Source: Piscinibacter defluvii
GTDB taxonomy: Bacteria; Pseudomonadota; Gammaproteobacteria; Burkholderiales; Burkholderiaceae_C
NCBI RefSeq assembly: GCF_004011805.1
Contig: NZ_RCHJ01000006.1
Span: 327,974 to 391,973, forward strand
DNA: 64,000 bases
Direction of reading: 5' to 3'
Part shown: piece after piece, positions 32,576 through 45,626 of the stretch
How positions within the stretch are numbered: the stretch's first letter is position 1
How the letters are laid out: each line of letters opens with the position of its first letter
Notes under the pieces: generated by a model
What the model was told of the DNA's origin: nothing
Databases searched by the model: none
What the model saw: the letters and a program-made list of their open reading frames with translations, nothing else
Translations under genes and position numbers: made by a program

Positions 32576-34020
32576 AACCCACGATCGAGGGCAACGCCAT
32601 GCAACGACGCCATTGGCTCAAGCTCGCCGGCCTGGCCGGTGCCACGCTCGGTGCCGGCACGCTCGCCAACCTGCTCGCCCCGTCGCGCCCGGCGCGCGCG
32701 GCCGACTACAAGGCCCTGGTGTGCGTGTTCCTGTACGGCGGCAACGACGGCCTGAACACCATCGTGCCGACCGACACCACGCGCTGGGGCGAGTACGCCG
32801 CGGTGCGCGGCGCGCTCGCGCTGCCGCAGGGCAGCCTGGTCGGCCTGGGCACGAGCGGCTACGGCCTGCACCCCTCGCTCGCCGCGCTGGCACCGGCCTG
32901 GGCCGAGGGCCGCCTGGCACCGGTGTTCAACGTCGGCCCGCTGTTCCGCCCGCTCACGAAGGACCAGTACCGCAACGCCGCGCAGAGCTCGGAAGACATC
33001 CCCGACAGCCTGTTCTCGCACAGCGACCAGCAGATCCTGTGGGAGACCGGCAGCACCGACGCACTGACGCGCACCGGCTGGGGCGGGCGCGCGGCCGAGG
33101 CGCTGGCCACCGTCAACCCGGTGATCTCGGTGGGCGGCAACGGGCGCTTCGGCCTGTCCACGCGCAGCGCGCCGCTGGTGCTGCCGGGCCCGGGCTCGAC
33201 CTTCGGCGCCTACGAACTCGGCACCGACGCCTGGCGGCTGAACTACGCCCCGATCGTCGCGCGCGCCACCGCGCTGCGCGCGATCTACCAGCAGGCGCAG
33301 GACAACGACATCGCCGAGGCCTACGCCACGATGCAGCGCGACGCCTTCGCCGTCTCCGAGCGGCTCGGCGCCCTGGTCAAGGTGCTGCCCGGCCAGGCCG
33401 GCTCGGTGGCGGCGATCGACACGGCGTTCGCCGCGCTGATCTCCAACGGCAACGTCGTGCCCGGCCTGGCGCGCCAGCTCTACCAGGTGGCCAAGCTGAT
33501 CCACGGCAATGCCACGGTGCAGGGCAACCGGCAGATCTTCTTCGCCCAGCTCGGCGGCTTCGACACCCACGGCAACCAGATCGGCGCCAGCGTGCTGGAA
33601 GGCACGCATGCCGCGCTGCTGAAGTCGGTGGGCGACTCGCTGGCGGCCTTCCACAACGCGATGAAGGCGCTCGGCCTGTCCGACGCGGTGACCCTGTTCA
33701 CCCAGAGCGACTTCGGCCGCACCTTCGCACCCAACAACAGCAACGGCACCGACCACGCCTGGGGCAACCACCACCTGGTGCTCGGCGGCGCGGTGCGCGG
33801 CGGCCAGACCTACGGCACCTACCCGGCGCTCGCGCTCGGCGGGCCGGACGACGTGGGCGTCGAGAGCTGGGAGCGCCAGGGCCGCTGGATTCCGACCACG
33901 GCGGTGGACCAGTACGCGGCGACCCTGCTCGCCTGGTTCGGCGCCAGCGACGCGCAGCTCGACAGCGTGCTGCCGAACCTGCGCAACTTCGGCAGCGCGC
34001 GCACGCTCGGCTTCGTGTAG
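32572..34020 (+). CDS. DUF1501 protein with twin-arginine signal
   Basis: A 482-residue protein. A twin-arginine-like signal (QRRHWLKLAGLAGATLG) lies about 10 residues from the ATG at 32572; an inner ATG at 32599 is also possible. The DUF1501 core is visible: LVCVFLYGGNDGLNTIVPTD, FFAQLGGFDTHGNQIGAS, TLFTQSDFGRTFAPNNSNGT, DHAWGNHHLVLGGAVRGGQT. The fold is related to alkaline phosphatase/sulfatase-like enzymes, but activity is not established. It overlaps the DUF1800 gene by 4 nt, so the two are made together, one anchored and one exported. Confidence 0.9.
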   Translation: MKPTIEGNAMQRRHWLKLAGLAGATLGAGTLANLLAPSRPARAADYKALVCVFLYGGNDGLNTIVPTDTTRWGEYAAVRGALALPQGSLVGLGTSGYGLHPSLAALAPAWAEGRLAPVFNVGPLFRPLTKDQYRNAAQSSEDIPDSLFSHSDQQILWETGSTDALTRTGWGGRAAEALATVNPVISVGGNGRFGLSTRSAPLVLPGPGSTFGAYELGTDAWRLNYAPIVARATALRAIYQQAQDNDIAEAYATMQRDAFAVSERLGALVKVLPGQAGSVAAIDTAFAALISNGNVVPGLARQLYQVAKLIHGNATVQGNRQIFFAQLGGFDTHGNQIGASVLEGTHAALLKSVGDSLAAFHNAMKALGLSDAVTLFTQSDFGRTFAPNNSNGTDHAWGNHHLVLGGAVRGGQTYGTYPALALGGPDDVGVESWERQGRWIPTTAVDQYAATLLAWFGASDAQLDSVLPNLRNFGSARTLGFV

Positions 34021-34032
34021 CGCCGCTTCGTC

Positions 34033-34060
34033 GCGCGCCGGCGCAGCCTGTCCGGCGCGC
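34033..34060 (+). terminator. Hairpin after the DUF1501 gene
   Basis: GCGCGCCGG (34033-34041), 10-nt loop, CCGGCGCGC (34052-34060): a perfect 9-bp GC stem 12 bp after the stop. No T-run. Confidence 0.45.
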
Positions 34061-34118
34061 CGGTCAGCGCGTCGCAGCCTGCTCGCCGCGGCACGGTGGG
34101 GCCCGTACAGTCGCGCCC

Positions 34119-35462
34119 ATGTCCAGCGTCCCGCCTGCCCCGCCACTGCCCCCCGCTGCGCCCCCGGCGGGCCGACAGCCCACCTGGCTGCGCGCCTTCC
34201 ACGCCTACGGCAGCTGGCTGGTGGGCATCAGCTGGTGGCAGTTCGTGCTGCTGGCGCTGCTGCTGCTGGTCGGCAGCGGGATCGCCCAGAACTTCCCGCC
34301 CTTCAGCTGGCCGGTGCCGGGCTGGATGCGCGCCGAGCCGGTCGTCGTGGTGCCGCCGCCGCCCGCTCCCCCGGCCGCCGGCGCGACGCGCCCGCAGCGC
34401 AGCGCGAGCGCGGCGCACGGCGGCGTGGAGATCTCGATCGACAAGAGCGGGGTGCGCATCCAGCCCGCCGCACCGGGTGCCGCGGCTTCGTCGGCCGGCC
34501 TGGAGATCGGCCCGGACGGCATCCAGATCAAGGTGCCGCCCGGCGCGGACACCCAGGAGGTGCGCGAGGCCATCGAGGCGGCGCGCGAGGACATCAAGGC
34601 CGCCATCGAGGACGCGCGCGAGACGGCCATCGAGATGCGCGAGGAGGGCGACACCACCGTGATCACGCCGCGCCGCGCGCCGCCACGCCCGACCTTCGGC
34701 GAGTCGCTGCCCGAACTCGCCTTCCTGTGGATCCTCATGTCGGCGGTCCTGAAGGTCACCTACAAGGGCCGGATGCAGGCCGAGGTGAAGGCCGCCCAGG
34801 CCACCGAGACGGCCGAGGCCGAGCAGCTCAAGCGCCAGGTGGTCGAGGCCCGCATGGCCGCGATGCAGGCGCAGGTCGAGCCGCATTTCCTGTTCAACAC
34901 CCTGGCCTCGATCGACCACCTGATCGAGACCGACCCGCCGCGCGCCTCGGCGATGCAGAAGAACCTGATCGCGCTGCTGCGCGCCAGCATGCCGAGCATG
35001 CGCGAGACGGCGAGCAACGGCGTGCGCGAGCTCGGCCGCGAGATGGCGGTGATCGCACCCTACCTGGAGATCCTGAAGGTGCGCATGGAGGACCGGCTCG
35101 CCACCTCGATCGACGTGCCCGAGGGCCTGCGCTCGGCCGAGTTCCCGCCGATGATGATCCAGAGCCTGGTCGAGAACGCGATCAAGCACGGCCTCGAGCC
35201 CAAGCCCGAGGGTGGCACGCTGGCGGTGAAGGCCGAGATCGTGCACGGCAAGCTGGCCGTCACGGTGGCCGACACCGGCGTCGGCTTCGGCCAGGCGGCG
35301 ACTGCCGGCACCGGCATCGGGCTGACCAACATCCGCGAGCGCCTCGCGCTGCTGTACGGTGGCAAGGCCGCGCTGACGGTGACGGCGAACCAGCCCTGCG
35401 GCACGCGCGTGACGATCACGGTACCCTATGTGGCGCACACCAACGAGGTCCCTCCCTCATGA
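34119..35462 (+). CDS. LytS-type sensor histidine kinase
   Basis: A 447-residue membrane kinase. One transmembrane segment lies at about 40-60 (FVLLALLLLVGSGIAQNF) and a second near 195-215 (ELAFLWILMSAVLKV). They enclose a roughly 130-residue domain with two similar short stretches (VEISIDKSGVRI and LEIGPDGIQIKV) and a long charged helix. The His_kinase domain has QAQVEPHFLFNTLASID (phospho-accepting H256) and an HATPase with SLVENAIKHGLEPK and TGIGLTNIRERL. It overlaps the response-regulator start by ATGA, forming a two-component operon. Confidence 0.93.
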   Translation: MSSVPPAPPLPPAAPPAGRQPTWLRAFHAYGSWLVGISWWQFVLLALLLLVGSGIAQNFPPFSWPVPGWMRAEPVVVVPPPPAPPAAGATRPQRSASAAHGGVEISIDKSGVRIQPAAPGAAASSAGLEIGPDGIQIKVPPGADTQEVREAIEAAREDIKAAIEDARETAIEMREEGDTTVITPRRAPPRPTFGESLPELAFLWILMSAVLKVTYKGRMQAEVKAAQATETAEAEQLKRQVVEARMAAMQAQVEPHFLFNTLASIDHLIETDPPRASAMQKNLIALLRASMPSMRETASNGVRELGREMAVIAPYLEILKVRMEDRLATSIDVPEGLRSAEFPPMMIQSLVENAIKHGLEPKPEGGTLAVKAEIVHGKLAVTVADTGVGFGQAATAGTGIGLTNIRERLALLYGGKAALTVTANQPCGTRVTITVPYVAHTNEVPPS

Positions 35463-36262
35463 CCACTGCCGTGATCGCCGACGACGAACGCCTGATGCGC
35501 GAGCAGCTGCGCGCGCGCCTGGCCGAGACCTGGCCGGAACTCGAGATCGTGGCCGAGGCGAAGAACGGCCTGGAGGCGCTGCAGCTGGTCGAGCAGCACC
35601 GACCGGACGTCGTGTTCCTCGACATCCGCATGCCCGGTCGCACGGGGCTCGAAGCCGCGCGCGACATCCTGCAGCTGCCGGTGGACGACGAGGCACAGGG
35701 CTGGCCGGGCTGCGAGATCGTCTTCATCACCGCCTACGACGAGTACGCGGTGCAGGCCTTCGAGCAGGGCGCGGCCGACTACGTGCTCAAGCCGGCCGAA
35801 CGCGAGCGCCTGGCGCAGACGGTGGCGCGGCTGAAGCGCCGCCTTGCCGCGCACGCCGGCCCGGAAGCGCCGCCGGCGCCGAACTTGCAGCGGCTGCTGC
35901 AGCAGCTGGCCGCGCAGGGCCCCGCCGCGGCGCCGGCGCGGCTGAAGTGGATCCAGGCCAGCGTCGGCCCGGCGATCCAGATGATCCCGGTCGAGGAGGT
36001 GCTGTTCTTCATCTCCGACGAGAAGTACACGCGTGTGCAGACTGCGACGGTGGAGGCGCTGATCCGCAAGCCGATCAAGGAGCTGGTGGAGGAGCTCGAC
36101 GCCGAACTGTTCTGGCAGATCCACCGCTCGACGCTGGTCAACGTGAAGGCGATCGGCGGCGTCACGCGCGACCTGCGCGGCCGGCAGATCGTCAGCGTGA
36201 AGGGTCACCCGCAGAAGCTCGAGGTCTCGCGCAGCTTCGCGGGATTGTTCAAGGGGATGTAG
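35459..36262 (+). CDS. LytTR-family response regulator
   Basis: A 267-residue protein with an N-terminal receiver domain (acidic pocket ADDE at 7-10, phospho-acceptor D55 in VVFLDIRMPG, conserved Lys in DYVLKPAERERL). A C-terminal LytTR DNA-binding domain follows (EVLFFISDEKYTRVQT, FWQIHRSTLVNVKAI, HPQKLEVSRSFAGLFKGM). It has about 30 extra Ala/Pro-rich residues as linker. Phosphorylated by the kinase encoded just upstream, it would bind promoters of unknown targets. Its 3' end overlaps the helicase gene on the other strand by 14 nt. Confidence 0.94.
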   Translation: MTTAVIADDERLMREQLRARLAETWPELEIVAEAKNGLEALQLVEQHRPDVVFLDIRMPGRTGLEAARDILQLPVDDEAQGWPGCEIVFITAYDEYAVQAFEQGAADYVLKPAERERLAQTVARLKRRLAAHAGPEAPPAPNLQRLLQQLAAQGPAAAPARLKWIQASVGPAIQMIPVEEVLFFISDEKYTRVQTATVEALIRKPIKELVEELDAELFWQIHRSTLVNVKAIGGVTRDLRGRQIVSVKGHPQKLEVSRSFAGLFKGM

Positions 36263-38294
36263 GCGCGGCCTGCGCCGCGCGGGCGGCTGCCGCCTCGCGC
36301 AGTGCCTTCAGCTTGGCGCGCGGGTCTTCCTTCTGCTGCACCTCGTGCAGCTTCATCTCGGCGATGAAGCGGCTGGGGACGCCTTGCACCGTGTCGCGCC
36401 CGCGCTTGCGGCGCCGCAGCGTGCTGACGCAGAGCGTCTCGCGCGCACGCGTGATGCCCACGTACATCAGGCGCCGCTCCTCCTCCAGGCGCTGCGGCGT
36501 CATCTCCTCGTCCTCGCTGCGGAAGGGCAGCAGGCCCTCGTTGACGCCTGACAGCAGCACGTGCGGCCACTCCAGGCCCTTGGCGGCGTGCAAGGTCGAG
36601 AGCGTGACCACGTCCTGCTCGTCGCCGCGCTCGGCCAGGCTGATGATCACCGAAATGGTCTGGGCCACCTCGAGCACGCTCTTCTTCTCGCTCTCGACCG
36701 TCAGGCCGCCGTCGTTCTCGATCTCGCCGCCGCAGCGCCTGGCGATCCAGTCGACGAAGTCGAGCACGTTGCCCCAGCGCGCGGCGGCGAGCTTCTCGCT
36801 GTCCTCGCCCTCGAGCAGGTGCTGCTCGTAGCCGATGTCCTTGAGCCAGCCCAGCAGCAGCGCCTTGGCGTCCTCGGCGCCCTCGGTGTGGCGGGCGCGG
36901 TACTCGAGGTCGTTCACGAAGCGGCCGAACTCGTGCAGCGAGCCGATCGCGCGGTTGTTGATCGCGGTGCCCAGGCTCTCGGCGAACAGCGCCTCGTACA
37001 GGCTCGTCTTCCACTTCGACGCGAACTCGCCCAGGCTCGCCAGCGTCTGGTGGCCGATGCCGCGCTTGGGCGTGGTGACGGCGCGCAGGAAGGCGGGATC
37101 GTCGTCGTGGTTGACCAGCAGGCGCAGCCAGGCGCACAGGTCCTTGATCTCGGCGCGATCGAAGAAACTCTGGCCGCCCGACACCTTGTAGGGGATGTTC
37201 GCCTTGCGCAGCGCCTTCTCGAACACCCTGGCCTGGTGGTTGGCGCGGTAGAGCACCGCGAAGTCCCTGAACGCCACGTTGCCGCCCTGGCCACGGCGCG
37301 ACTGGATCATCGCCACGGCGCGCTCGGCCTCGTGCTCCTCGCCGTCGCACTCGAGCACGCGCACCGGCTCGCCGTCGCCGTAGGCGCTCCAGAGCTTCTT
37401 CTCGAACAGCTTCGGGTTGTGCGCGATCACCGCGTTGGCGGCGCGCAGGATGCTGCCGGTGGAGCGGTAGTTCTGCTCCAGCGGGATGACCTTCAGCGCC
37501 GGGTAGTCGCTCGGCAGGCGGCGCAGGTTGTCGATCGTCGCGCCGCGCCAGCCGTAGATGCTCTGGTCGTCGTCGCCCACCGCGGTGAAGTTCGCCGCCT
37601 CTCCGGCCAGCAGCTTGAGCAGCTCGTACTGGATCGCGTTGGTGTCCTGGTACTCGTCGACCAGCAGGTAGCGCAGCCGGTCCTGCCACTTGGCGCGCGC
37701 CTCGGCGTCGCGCTCGAGCAGCTTCTTCGGCAGCAGGATCAGGTCGTCGAAGTCGACCGCCTGGTAGGCCGCCAGGCGCTCCTCGTAGCGCTGCATCACG
37801 CGCTGCGCGACGCGTTCGTCGTCGTTCGCGGGCTCGACCTGGCCGCTCGCGAGCCCGGCGTTCTTCCACAGGCTGATGGTCCATTGCCAGCGGCGCGCGA
37901 GCGTGTTGTCGTTGCTGCCGCCGGCATCCTTCAGCGTGGCGAGCACGTCGTCGCTGTCGAGGATGCTGAACTGCTCCTTCAGGCCGAGCCGCGCGCCCTC
38001 CTCGCGCAGCAGGCGCACGCCCAGCGAGTGGAAGGTGCTGATCACCAGCGGCTTGCTCGCGCGCGGGCCGACCAGCGCGCGGGCCCGTTCGCGCATCTCG
38101 GCCGCGGCCTTGTTGGTGAAGGTGATGGCCGCGATGCGCGCCGGCTCGTGGCCGGCCTGCAGCAGCCGCGCGATCTTGTGCGTGATGACGCGCGTCTTGC
38201 CCGAGCCGGCGCCGGCCAGCACCAGGCAGGGCCCCTTCAGGTGGTGCACCGCCTCGAGCTGGGCCGGGTTGAGCGATGCGGGGCTGTCGGACAC
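36249..38294 (-). CDS. rep: Rep/UvrD superfamily 1A DNA helicase
   Basis: A 681-residue helicase starting at a GTG codon (VSDSPASLNPAQLEAV), which fits the family start better than the upstream ATG, which adds a Pro/Arg stretch. All SF1 motifs are seen: LAGAGSGKTRVITHKIA (I), LVDEYQDTN (II), GDDDQSIYGWRGA (III), LEQNYRST (IV), TLSTLHAAKGLEWPHVLL (V), RRLMYVGITRARETL (VI). It unwinds DNA 3' to 5' at stalled replication forks. Size is close to Rep (about 670), so Rep is more likely than UvrD (about 720). The C-terminal tail overlaps the response regulator gene by 14 nt. Confidence 0.88.
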   Translation of the reverse strand: MSDSPASLNPAQLEAVHHLKGPCLVLAGAGSGKTRVITHKIARLLQAGHEPARIAAITFTNKAAAEMRERARALVGPRASKPLVISTFHSLGVRLLREEGARLGLKEQFSILDSDDVLATLKDAGGSNDNTLARRWQWTISLWKNAGLASGQVEPANDDERVAQRVMQRYEERLAAYQAVDFDDLILLPKKLLERDAEARAKWQDRLRYLLVDEYQDTNAIQYELLKLLAGEAANFTAVGDDDQSIYGWRGATIDNLRRLPSDYPALKVIPLEQNYRSTGSILRAANAVIAHNPKLFEKKLWSAYGDGEPVRVLECDGEEHEAERAVAMIQSRRGQGGNVAFRDFAVLYRANHQARVFEKALRKANIPYKVSGGQSFFDRAEIKDLCAWLRLLVNHDDDPAFLRAVTTPKRGIGHQTLASLGEFASKWKTSLYEALFAESLGTAINNRAIGSLHEFGRFVNDLEYRARHTEGAEDAKALLLGWLKDIGYEQHLLEGEDSEKLAAARWGNVLDFVDWIARRCGGEIENDGGLTVESEKKSVLEVAQTISVIISLAERGDEQDVVTLSTLHAAKGLEWPHVLLSGVNEGLLPFRSEDEEMTPQRLEEERRLMYVGITRARETLCVSTLRRRKRGRDTVQGVPSRFIAEMKLHEVQQKEDPRAKLKALREAAAARAAQAAPTSP

Positions 38295-38497
38295 GGGGCG
38301 CGGGCGTCGGGGCGGGCTGCGGGGCGGGCCATGATAGCGGCGGGGCGCTGTGCAGATTTCACGCGGGCGTGGCGCCCGCGCCGACACGCACGGCCATCAC
38401 AGTGTCATGTTTGGTCCTGGTGCCGATTCCGTTGGCCCAAGCGCTTTGGCGCGCGCAGCCCACGTCGCACACTGTCGTCCGGACCCACAAGCCCGAG

Positions 38498-38514
38498 CAT
38501 GTGCACGACACATG
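38498..38514. promoter_or_regulatory. Inverted repeat before the small unknown gene
   Basis: CATGTG (38498-38503), CACGA, CACATG (38509-38514), ending 18 bp before the ATG at 38533. It could be an operator or an mRNA hairpin next to the ribosome-binding site. It is in the 238-bp divergent region between the helicase and the small unknown gene, where I see no other gene. Confidence 0.3.
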
Positions 38515-38532
38515 CGACGAGAGGCACACGAC

Positions 38533-38865
38533 ATGTTGATGATCCATCGCTCCATGCCCACGCCGTCTGTCCCGCGCTGGAAGCGCACCCTCGACCAGGC
38601 CCTGCGGCTCGCCCGCCCGGGCCTCGATTTCCAGAGTTCCGCCGGCGTCGACGATCTCGAACGGCTGCGCTCCCTGTGCCATGAACTGGTGGCCGACCTG
38701 CCGGCCGCGCAGCGCCACGTGATCGGCGTGACCCTGCTGCATGCGCGCGACCGGCGCGACATCCAGCACCTGCGCGCGCAGCTGTTCGATGCGATCGCCC
38801 ACCAGCTCGGCGAACGCACCGCACGCGAGCGCCTGCGCCGGCTGGACGAGGCCCTGGTAGGCTGA
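38533..38865 (+). CDS. Small helical protein of unknown function
   Basis: A 110-residue soluble protein, mainly helical and Arg/Leu-rich (LERLRSLCHELVADLPAAQR, RRDIQHLRAQLFDAIAHQLG, ERTARERLRRLDEAL). No signal peptide or membrane helix. ATG codons at 38533 and 38539 are both possible. Base use matches the neighbours. I recognise no family; a small dimeric helical bundle is a guess. It stands alone between the divergent helicase and the AEC transporter. Confidence 0.5.
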   Translation: MLMIHRSMPTPSVPRWKRTLDQALRLARPGLDFQSSAGVDDLERLRSLCHELVADLPAAQRHVIGVTLLHARDRRDIQHLRAQLFDAIAHQLGERTARERLRRLDEALVG

Positions 38866-38908
38866 GGCCCGCGCCGCGCCGCGTGCCGGGCGCTGCGATA
38901 CTGGTGGC

Positions 38909-39901
38909 ATGCAGGCGATCCTGGCTGTCACCTTTCCGTTCTTCGCGCTGGTCCTGCTGGGATACGTCGCCGTTCAGCGCGGGATGCTCCCCGAATCGGC
39001 CATTCCCGGGCTGAACGGATTCGTCCTGTTCTTCGCGCTGCCGTGCATGCTGTTCCGCTTCGGTTCGAGCATGCCGCTGGCGCAGCTGCTGGACCCGGTG
39101 CTGATCGCGATCTACCTCGGCGGCGCGCTCCTGATGGTGCTGTTCACGATCGCGCTGACCTTGCGTCAGCGGCCCGACGGCCCCGGCGTGACGATGAAGG
39201 ACGCCGCCTTCGGCGCGCTCGTCGCGGCCTTCCCGAACTCGGGCTTCATGGGCTTCCCGCTGCTGATCGGGCTGCTCGGCGAGCGCGTGGCCGGCCCGTT
39301 GATCGGCTGCATCCTGATCGACCTGGTGGTCACCAGTTCGCTGTGCCTGGCGCTGGCCCAGCTGCGGCCGGCCAGCGAGACCGCCACGCGCGAGGCGCTG
39401 CTGCCGAGCATCGCACGGGCGATGCGCGGTGCGTTCTCCAACCCGCTGCCCTGGGCCATCGCACTGGGCGCGCTGGTGGCCGCGACCGGGCTGCCGCAGC
39501 CGCAGGCCGTGAAGGACATCGTGCGCATGCTCGGCGATGCGGCCACGCCGGTGGCGCTGTTCACGATCGGCGCCGTGCTGTGGCGCGCCCAGCAGCACGC
39601 CCACAGCCGCACGCCGCTGCGCGACTACCTGCCGGTGGCGCTGGTCAAGCTGCTGATCCACCCGCTGCTGATGCTGGCCGGTGGCGTGCTCGCCAACGCG
39701 GCGGGCGCGGAGGTGTCGTCCTTCGCGCTGCTGGTGCTGGTGCTCAACGCGGCGCTGCCCAGTGCGAGCAACGTGGCCATCCTGGCCGAGCGCTACGGGG
39801 CCGACAACGGCCGCATCACGCGCATCATCATGGCCTCGACCGCCCTGGCGTTCGTCACCTTCTCGGCGATCGCCTGGGCCTTCGGGGTGCGCAGAGGCTG
39901 A
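38909..39901 (+). CDS. AEC-family transporter (auxin efflux carrier type)
   Basis: A 330-residue membrane protein with about ten hydrophobic segments in the two-fold repeat of the AEC family. It opens with AILAVTFPFFALVLLGYVAV and NGFVLFFALPCMLFRF, and the second half starts with NPLPWAIALGALVAATGLPQ. FPNSGFMGFPLLIGLLGE is the family's conserved loop. Bacterial AEC proteins export organic acids such as malate; the substrate here is unknown. It is convergent with the ATP synthase operon, 15 bp apart. Confidence 0.9.
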   Translation: MQAILAVTFPFFALVLLGYVAVQRGMLPESAIPGLNGFVLFFALPCMLFRFGSSMPLAQLLDPVLIAIYLGGALLMVLFTIALTLRQRPDGPGVTMKDAAFGALVAAFPNSGFMGFPLLIGLLGERVAGPLIGCILIDLVVTSSLCLALAQLRPASETATREALLPSIARAMRGAFSNPLPWAIALGALVAATGLPQPQAVKDIVRMLGDAATPVALFTIGAVLWRAQQHAHSRTPLRDYLPVALVKLLIHPLLMLAGGVLANAAGAEVSSFALLVLVLNAALPSASNVAILAERYGADNGRITRIIMASTALAFVTFSAIAWAFGVRRG

Positions 39902-39916
39902 GTGCCTCCGCGCTGG

Positions 39917-40333
39917 TCACTTCTTGCGCAGCTTGGCGATCGCCGCCAGCTGGGCCGCCATCGCGGCGAACTCGCTCTGGGCCTTGGCCAGGTCGATGTC
40001 GCTCTTGGCGTTGCGCATCGCCTCCTCGGCGAGCTTCTTGGCCTCGGCGGCCTTGGCCTCGTCCAGGTCGTGGCCGCGGATGGCGGTGTCCGCCAGCACG
40101 GTCACGACGTTGGGCTGCACCTCGAGGATGCCGCCGGCGACGAAGACGAATTCCTCCTCGCCGTTGTCGGCCCGCTCGATGCGCACCGCACCCGGCTTGA
40201 TGCGGGTGATCAGCGGCGTGTGGCGCGGCAGGATGCCGAGCTCGCCGGATTCACCCGGCAGCGCGACGAACTTCGCCTCGCCCGAGAAGATGCTCTCCTC
40301 GGCGGAGACGACATCGACGTGGATGGTGGCCAT
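39917..40333 (-). CDS. atpC: ATP synthase F1 epsilon subunit
   Basis: A 138-residue protein with the beta-sandwich opening [20 protein letters not shown] and [20 protein letters not shown], and the helical C-terminal hairpin that can inhibit hydrolysis (ATP synthase epsilon). It is last gene of the atp operon, 9 bp after atpD. Part of the central rotor stalk. Confidence 0.97.
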   Translation of the reverse strand: MATIHVDVVSAEESIFSGEAKFVALPGESGELGILPRHTPLITRIKPGAVRIERADNGEEEFVFVAGGILEVQPNVVTVLADTAIRGHDLDEAKAAEAKKLAEEAMRNAKSDIDLAKAQSEFAAMAAQLAAIAKLRKK

Positions 40334-40342
40334 GGTGCGTCC

Positions 40343-41785
<1,443 letters not shown>

Positions 41786-42664
41786 TCAGACGGCTGCGGC
41801 ACCGCCGACGATCTCGGAAAGTTCCTTCGTGATCGCGGCCTGGCGCGTCTTGTTGTAGACGAGCTTGAGTTCGGCGATCAGGTTGCCGGCGTTGTCCGTC
41901 GCGGCCTTCATCGCCACCATGCGGGCCGACTGCTCGGAGGCCATGTTCTCGGCCACCGCCTGGTAGACCAGGGCCTCGACGTAGCGCGTCAGCAGCTCGT
42001 CGATCACGGTCGCGGCATCCGGCTCGTACAGGTAGTCCCAGCCGTACTGGCGCTTCTCTTCCTCGGTCTGCTGCAGGTCGCCGGCCGACAGCGGCAGCAG
42101 TTGCTGCACCTGGGGCTCCTGCTTCATCGTGTTGATGAACTGCGTGTAGCAGAGGTAGACCGAGTCGAGCTGGCCGCCGACAAAGGCGTCGAGCATCACC
42201 TTGACCGGGCCGATCAGCTTCTCGAGCTGCGGCGCATCGCCGAGCTGGACCGCGTGCGACACCACCTTGGCGCCGATGCGGTTCAGGAAGCCGAAGCCCT
42301 TGTTGCCGATGGCCACCGTCTCGATCGCCACGCCCGCGCCCTGCAGCTCGCGGAACTTGTTCGTGACGGCGCGCAGCACGTTGGTGTTCAGGCCGCCGCA
42401 CAGACCCTTGTCGGTCGTGACGACGATGAAGCCGACCTTCTTCGCCGTGCCGCCGGTGCGCATGTACGGCGAGCGGTACTCCGGGTTCGCCTGCGACAGG
42501 TGCGCGGTGATGTTGCGGATCTTGTCGCTGTACGGGCGCGCCGCGCGCATGCGCTCCTGCGCCTTGCGCATCTTGGAGGCGGCGACCATTTCCATGGCCT
42601 TGGTGATCTTCTTGGTGTTCTCCACCGATTTGATCTTGCCGCGAATTTCCTTGCCGACCGCCAT
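41786..42664 (-). CDS. atpG: ATP synthase F1 gamma subunit
   Basis: The 292-residue central shaft subunit: [36 protein letters not shown] at the start, [16 protein letters not shown] in the middle and [16 protein letters not shown] near the end are typical. The C-terminal helix ([20 protein letters not shown]) rotates within alpha3-beta3. 27 bp before atpD. Confidence 0.98.
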   Translation of the reverse strand: MAVGKEIRGKIKSVENTKKITKAMEMVAASKMRKAQERMRAARPYSDKIRNITAHLSQANPEYRSPYMRTGGTAKKVGFIVVTTDKGLCGGLNTNVLRAVTNKFRELQGAGVAIETVAIGNKGFGFLNRIGAKVVSHAVQLGDAPQLEKLIGPVKVMLDAFVGGQLDSVYLCYTQFINTMKQEPQVQQLLPLSAGDLQQTEEEKRQYGWDYLYEPDAATVIDELLTRYVEALVYQAVAENMASEQSARMVAMKAATDNAGNLIAELKLVYNKTRQAAITKELSEIVGGAAAV

Positions 42665-42676
42665 GGTCAGGACTCC

Positions 42677-44230
<1,554 letters not shown>

Positions 44231-44257
44231 TGCTATCTCCGTGACGACGGGGCCGCC

Positions 44258-44791
44258 TCAGGCGGTCAACGCCACTTTCATCTGTTCGAGACGGGCCTTG
44301 ACCGAGGTGTCGAGCACCTCGTCGCCGACGACCACGCGGATGCCGCCGATCAGCGACGCATCGACCACCACGCTCGGATTGAGCTTGCGGCCGAAGCGCT
44401 TCTCCAGCGAGGCCACCACCTCGGGGAGCTGCGCTGCGTCGATCGGGAAGGCGCTTTCGATCGTGGCGTCCGAGACACCCGAGCGGGCATTGACCAGCGC
44501 ATGGAACTGGCGCGCGATCTCCGGCAGCGCCGCGAGGCGGCCGTTGTCGATCACGGTGCGCAGCAGGTTCTTCGCGCCGTCGCCGAGGAAGCCCTTGATC
44601 ACCGAGGCGATCAGGTCGAACACCTGCTCGGGCGCGACCTTCGGGTTGTCGGCGAACTGCCGCACCTGCTCGTGGCCCGCGACCTCGGCGATCGCCGCCA
44701 CCTGCTCGGACACGGCGGCCGCATCGGCCGGCGCGATGGCCTTGAACAGCGCTTCGGCGTAGGGCCGTGCGATGGTTGCCAGCTCGGCCAT
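44258..44791 (-). CDS. atpH: ATP synthase F1 delta subunit
   Basis: A 177-residue protein that links the top of F1 to the b-subunit stalk. [20 protein letters not shown] is the typical opening and [20 protein letters not shown] the conserved C-terminal stretch. The ATG at 44791 lies 2 bp after the atpF stop. Confidence 0.97.
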   Translation of the reverse strand: MAELATIARPYAEALFKAIAPADAAAVSEQVAAIAEVAGHEQVRQFADNPKVAPEQVFDLIASVIKGFLGDGAKNLLRTVIDNGRLAALPEIARQFHALVNARSGVSDATIESAFPIDAAQLPEVVASLEKRFGRKLNPSVVVDASLIGGIRVVVGDEVLDTSVKARLEQMKVALTA

Positions 44792-44793
44792 GG

Positions 44794-45264
44794 TCAGAGT
44801 TCCGCCTTCAGGCGACCCAGCAGCTCGGCGTGAACGGACGCGTTCACTTCCTTGCGCAGGATCTGTTCGGCGCCCTTGACGGCCAGCGCGGCCACCTGCT
44901 CGCGCAGCGCCTCGCGGGCCTTGACGGACTCCTGCTCGGCCTCGGCCTTGGCGGCGGCGATGATCTTGGCGCCTTCCTCGCTCGCGCGGGACTTGGCCTC
45001 CTCGACCATCTGCTGCGCCAGGCGCTCGGCATCGGCCAGGCGCTGCGCGGCGTCGTTGCGCGCGGCGGCGAGCTGTTCCTCGACGCGCTTGTTGGCCTGG
45101 GCGAGGTCTGCCTTCGCCTTGTCGGCGGCCGACAGGCCGTCGGCGATCTTCTGAGCGCGCTCGTCGAGCGCCTTCGTGATCGGCGGCCACACGAACTTCA
45201 TCGTGAACCAGACCAGGATCAGGAAGACGATCAACTGCGCAATCAGCGTAGCGTTGATGCTCAC
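44794..45264 (-). CDS. atpF: ATP synthase F0 b subunit
   Basis: A 156-residue stator subunit with one N-terminal transmembrane helix ([29 protein letters not shown]) and a long charged helix ([20 protein letters not shown]) that dimerises as the peripheral stalk. Family length is 156, exactly as in E. coli. Confidence 0.98.
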   Translation of the reverse strand: MSINATLIAQLIVFLILVWFTMKFVWPPITKALDERAQKIADGLSAADKAKADLAQANKRVEEQLAAARNDAAQRLADAERLAQQMVEEAKSRASEEGAKIIAAAKAEAEQESVKAREALREQVAALAVKGAEQILRKEVNASVHAELLGRLKAEL

Positions 45265-45308
45265 GTGCTTGCCCCTGAGTCGTCAGTGGGAGGGCGGCGG
45301 GCGCCCGA

Positions 45309-45593
<285 letters not shown>

Positions 45594-45626
45594 TCAGGGG
45601 AAAAAGGAAGGGAACGGAAAGCGGGA

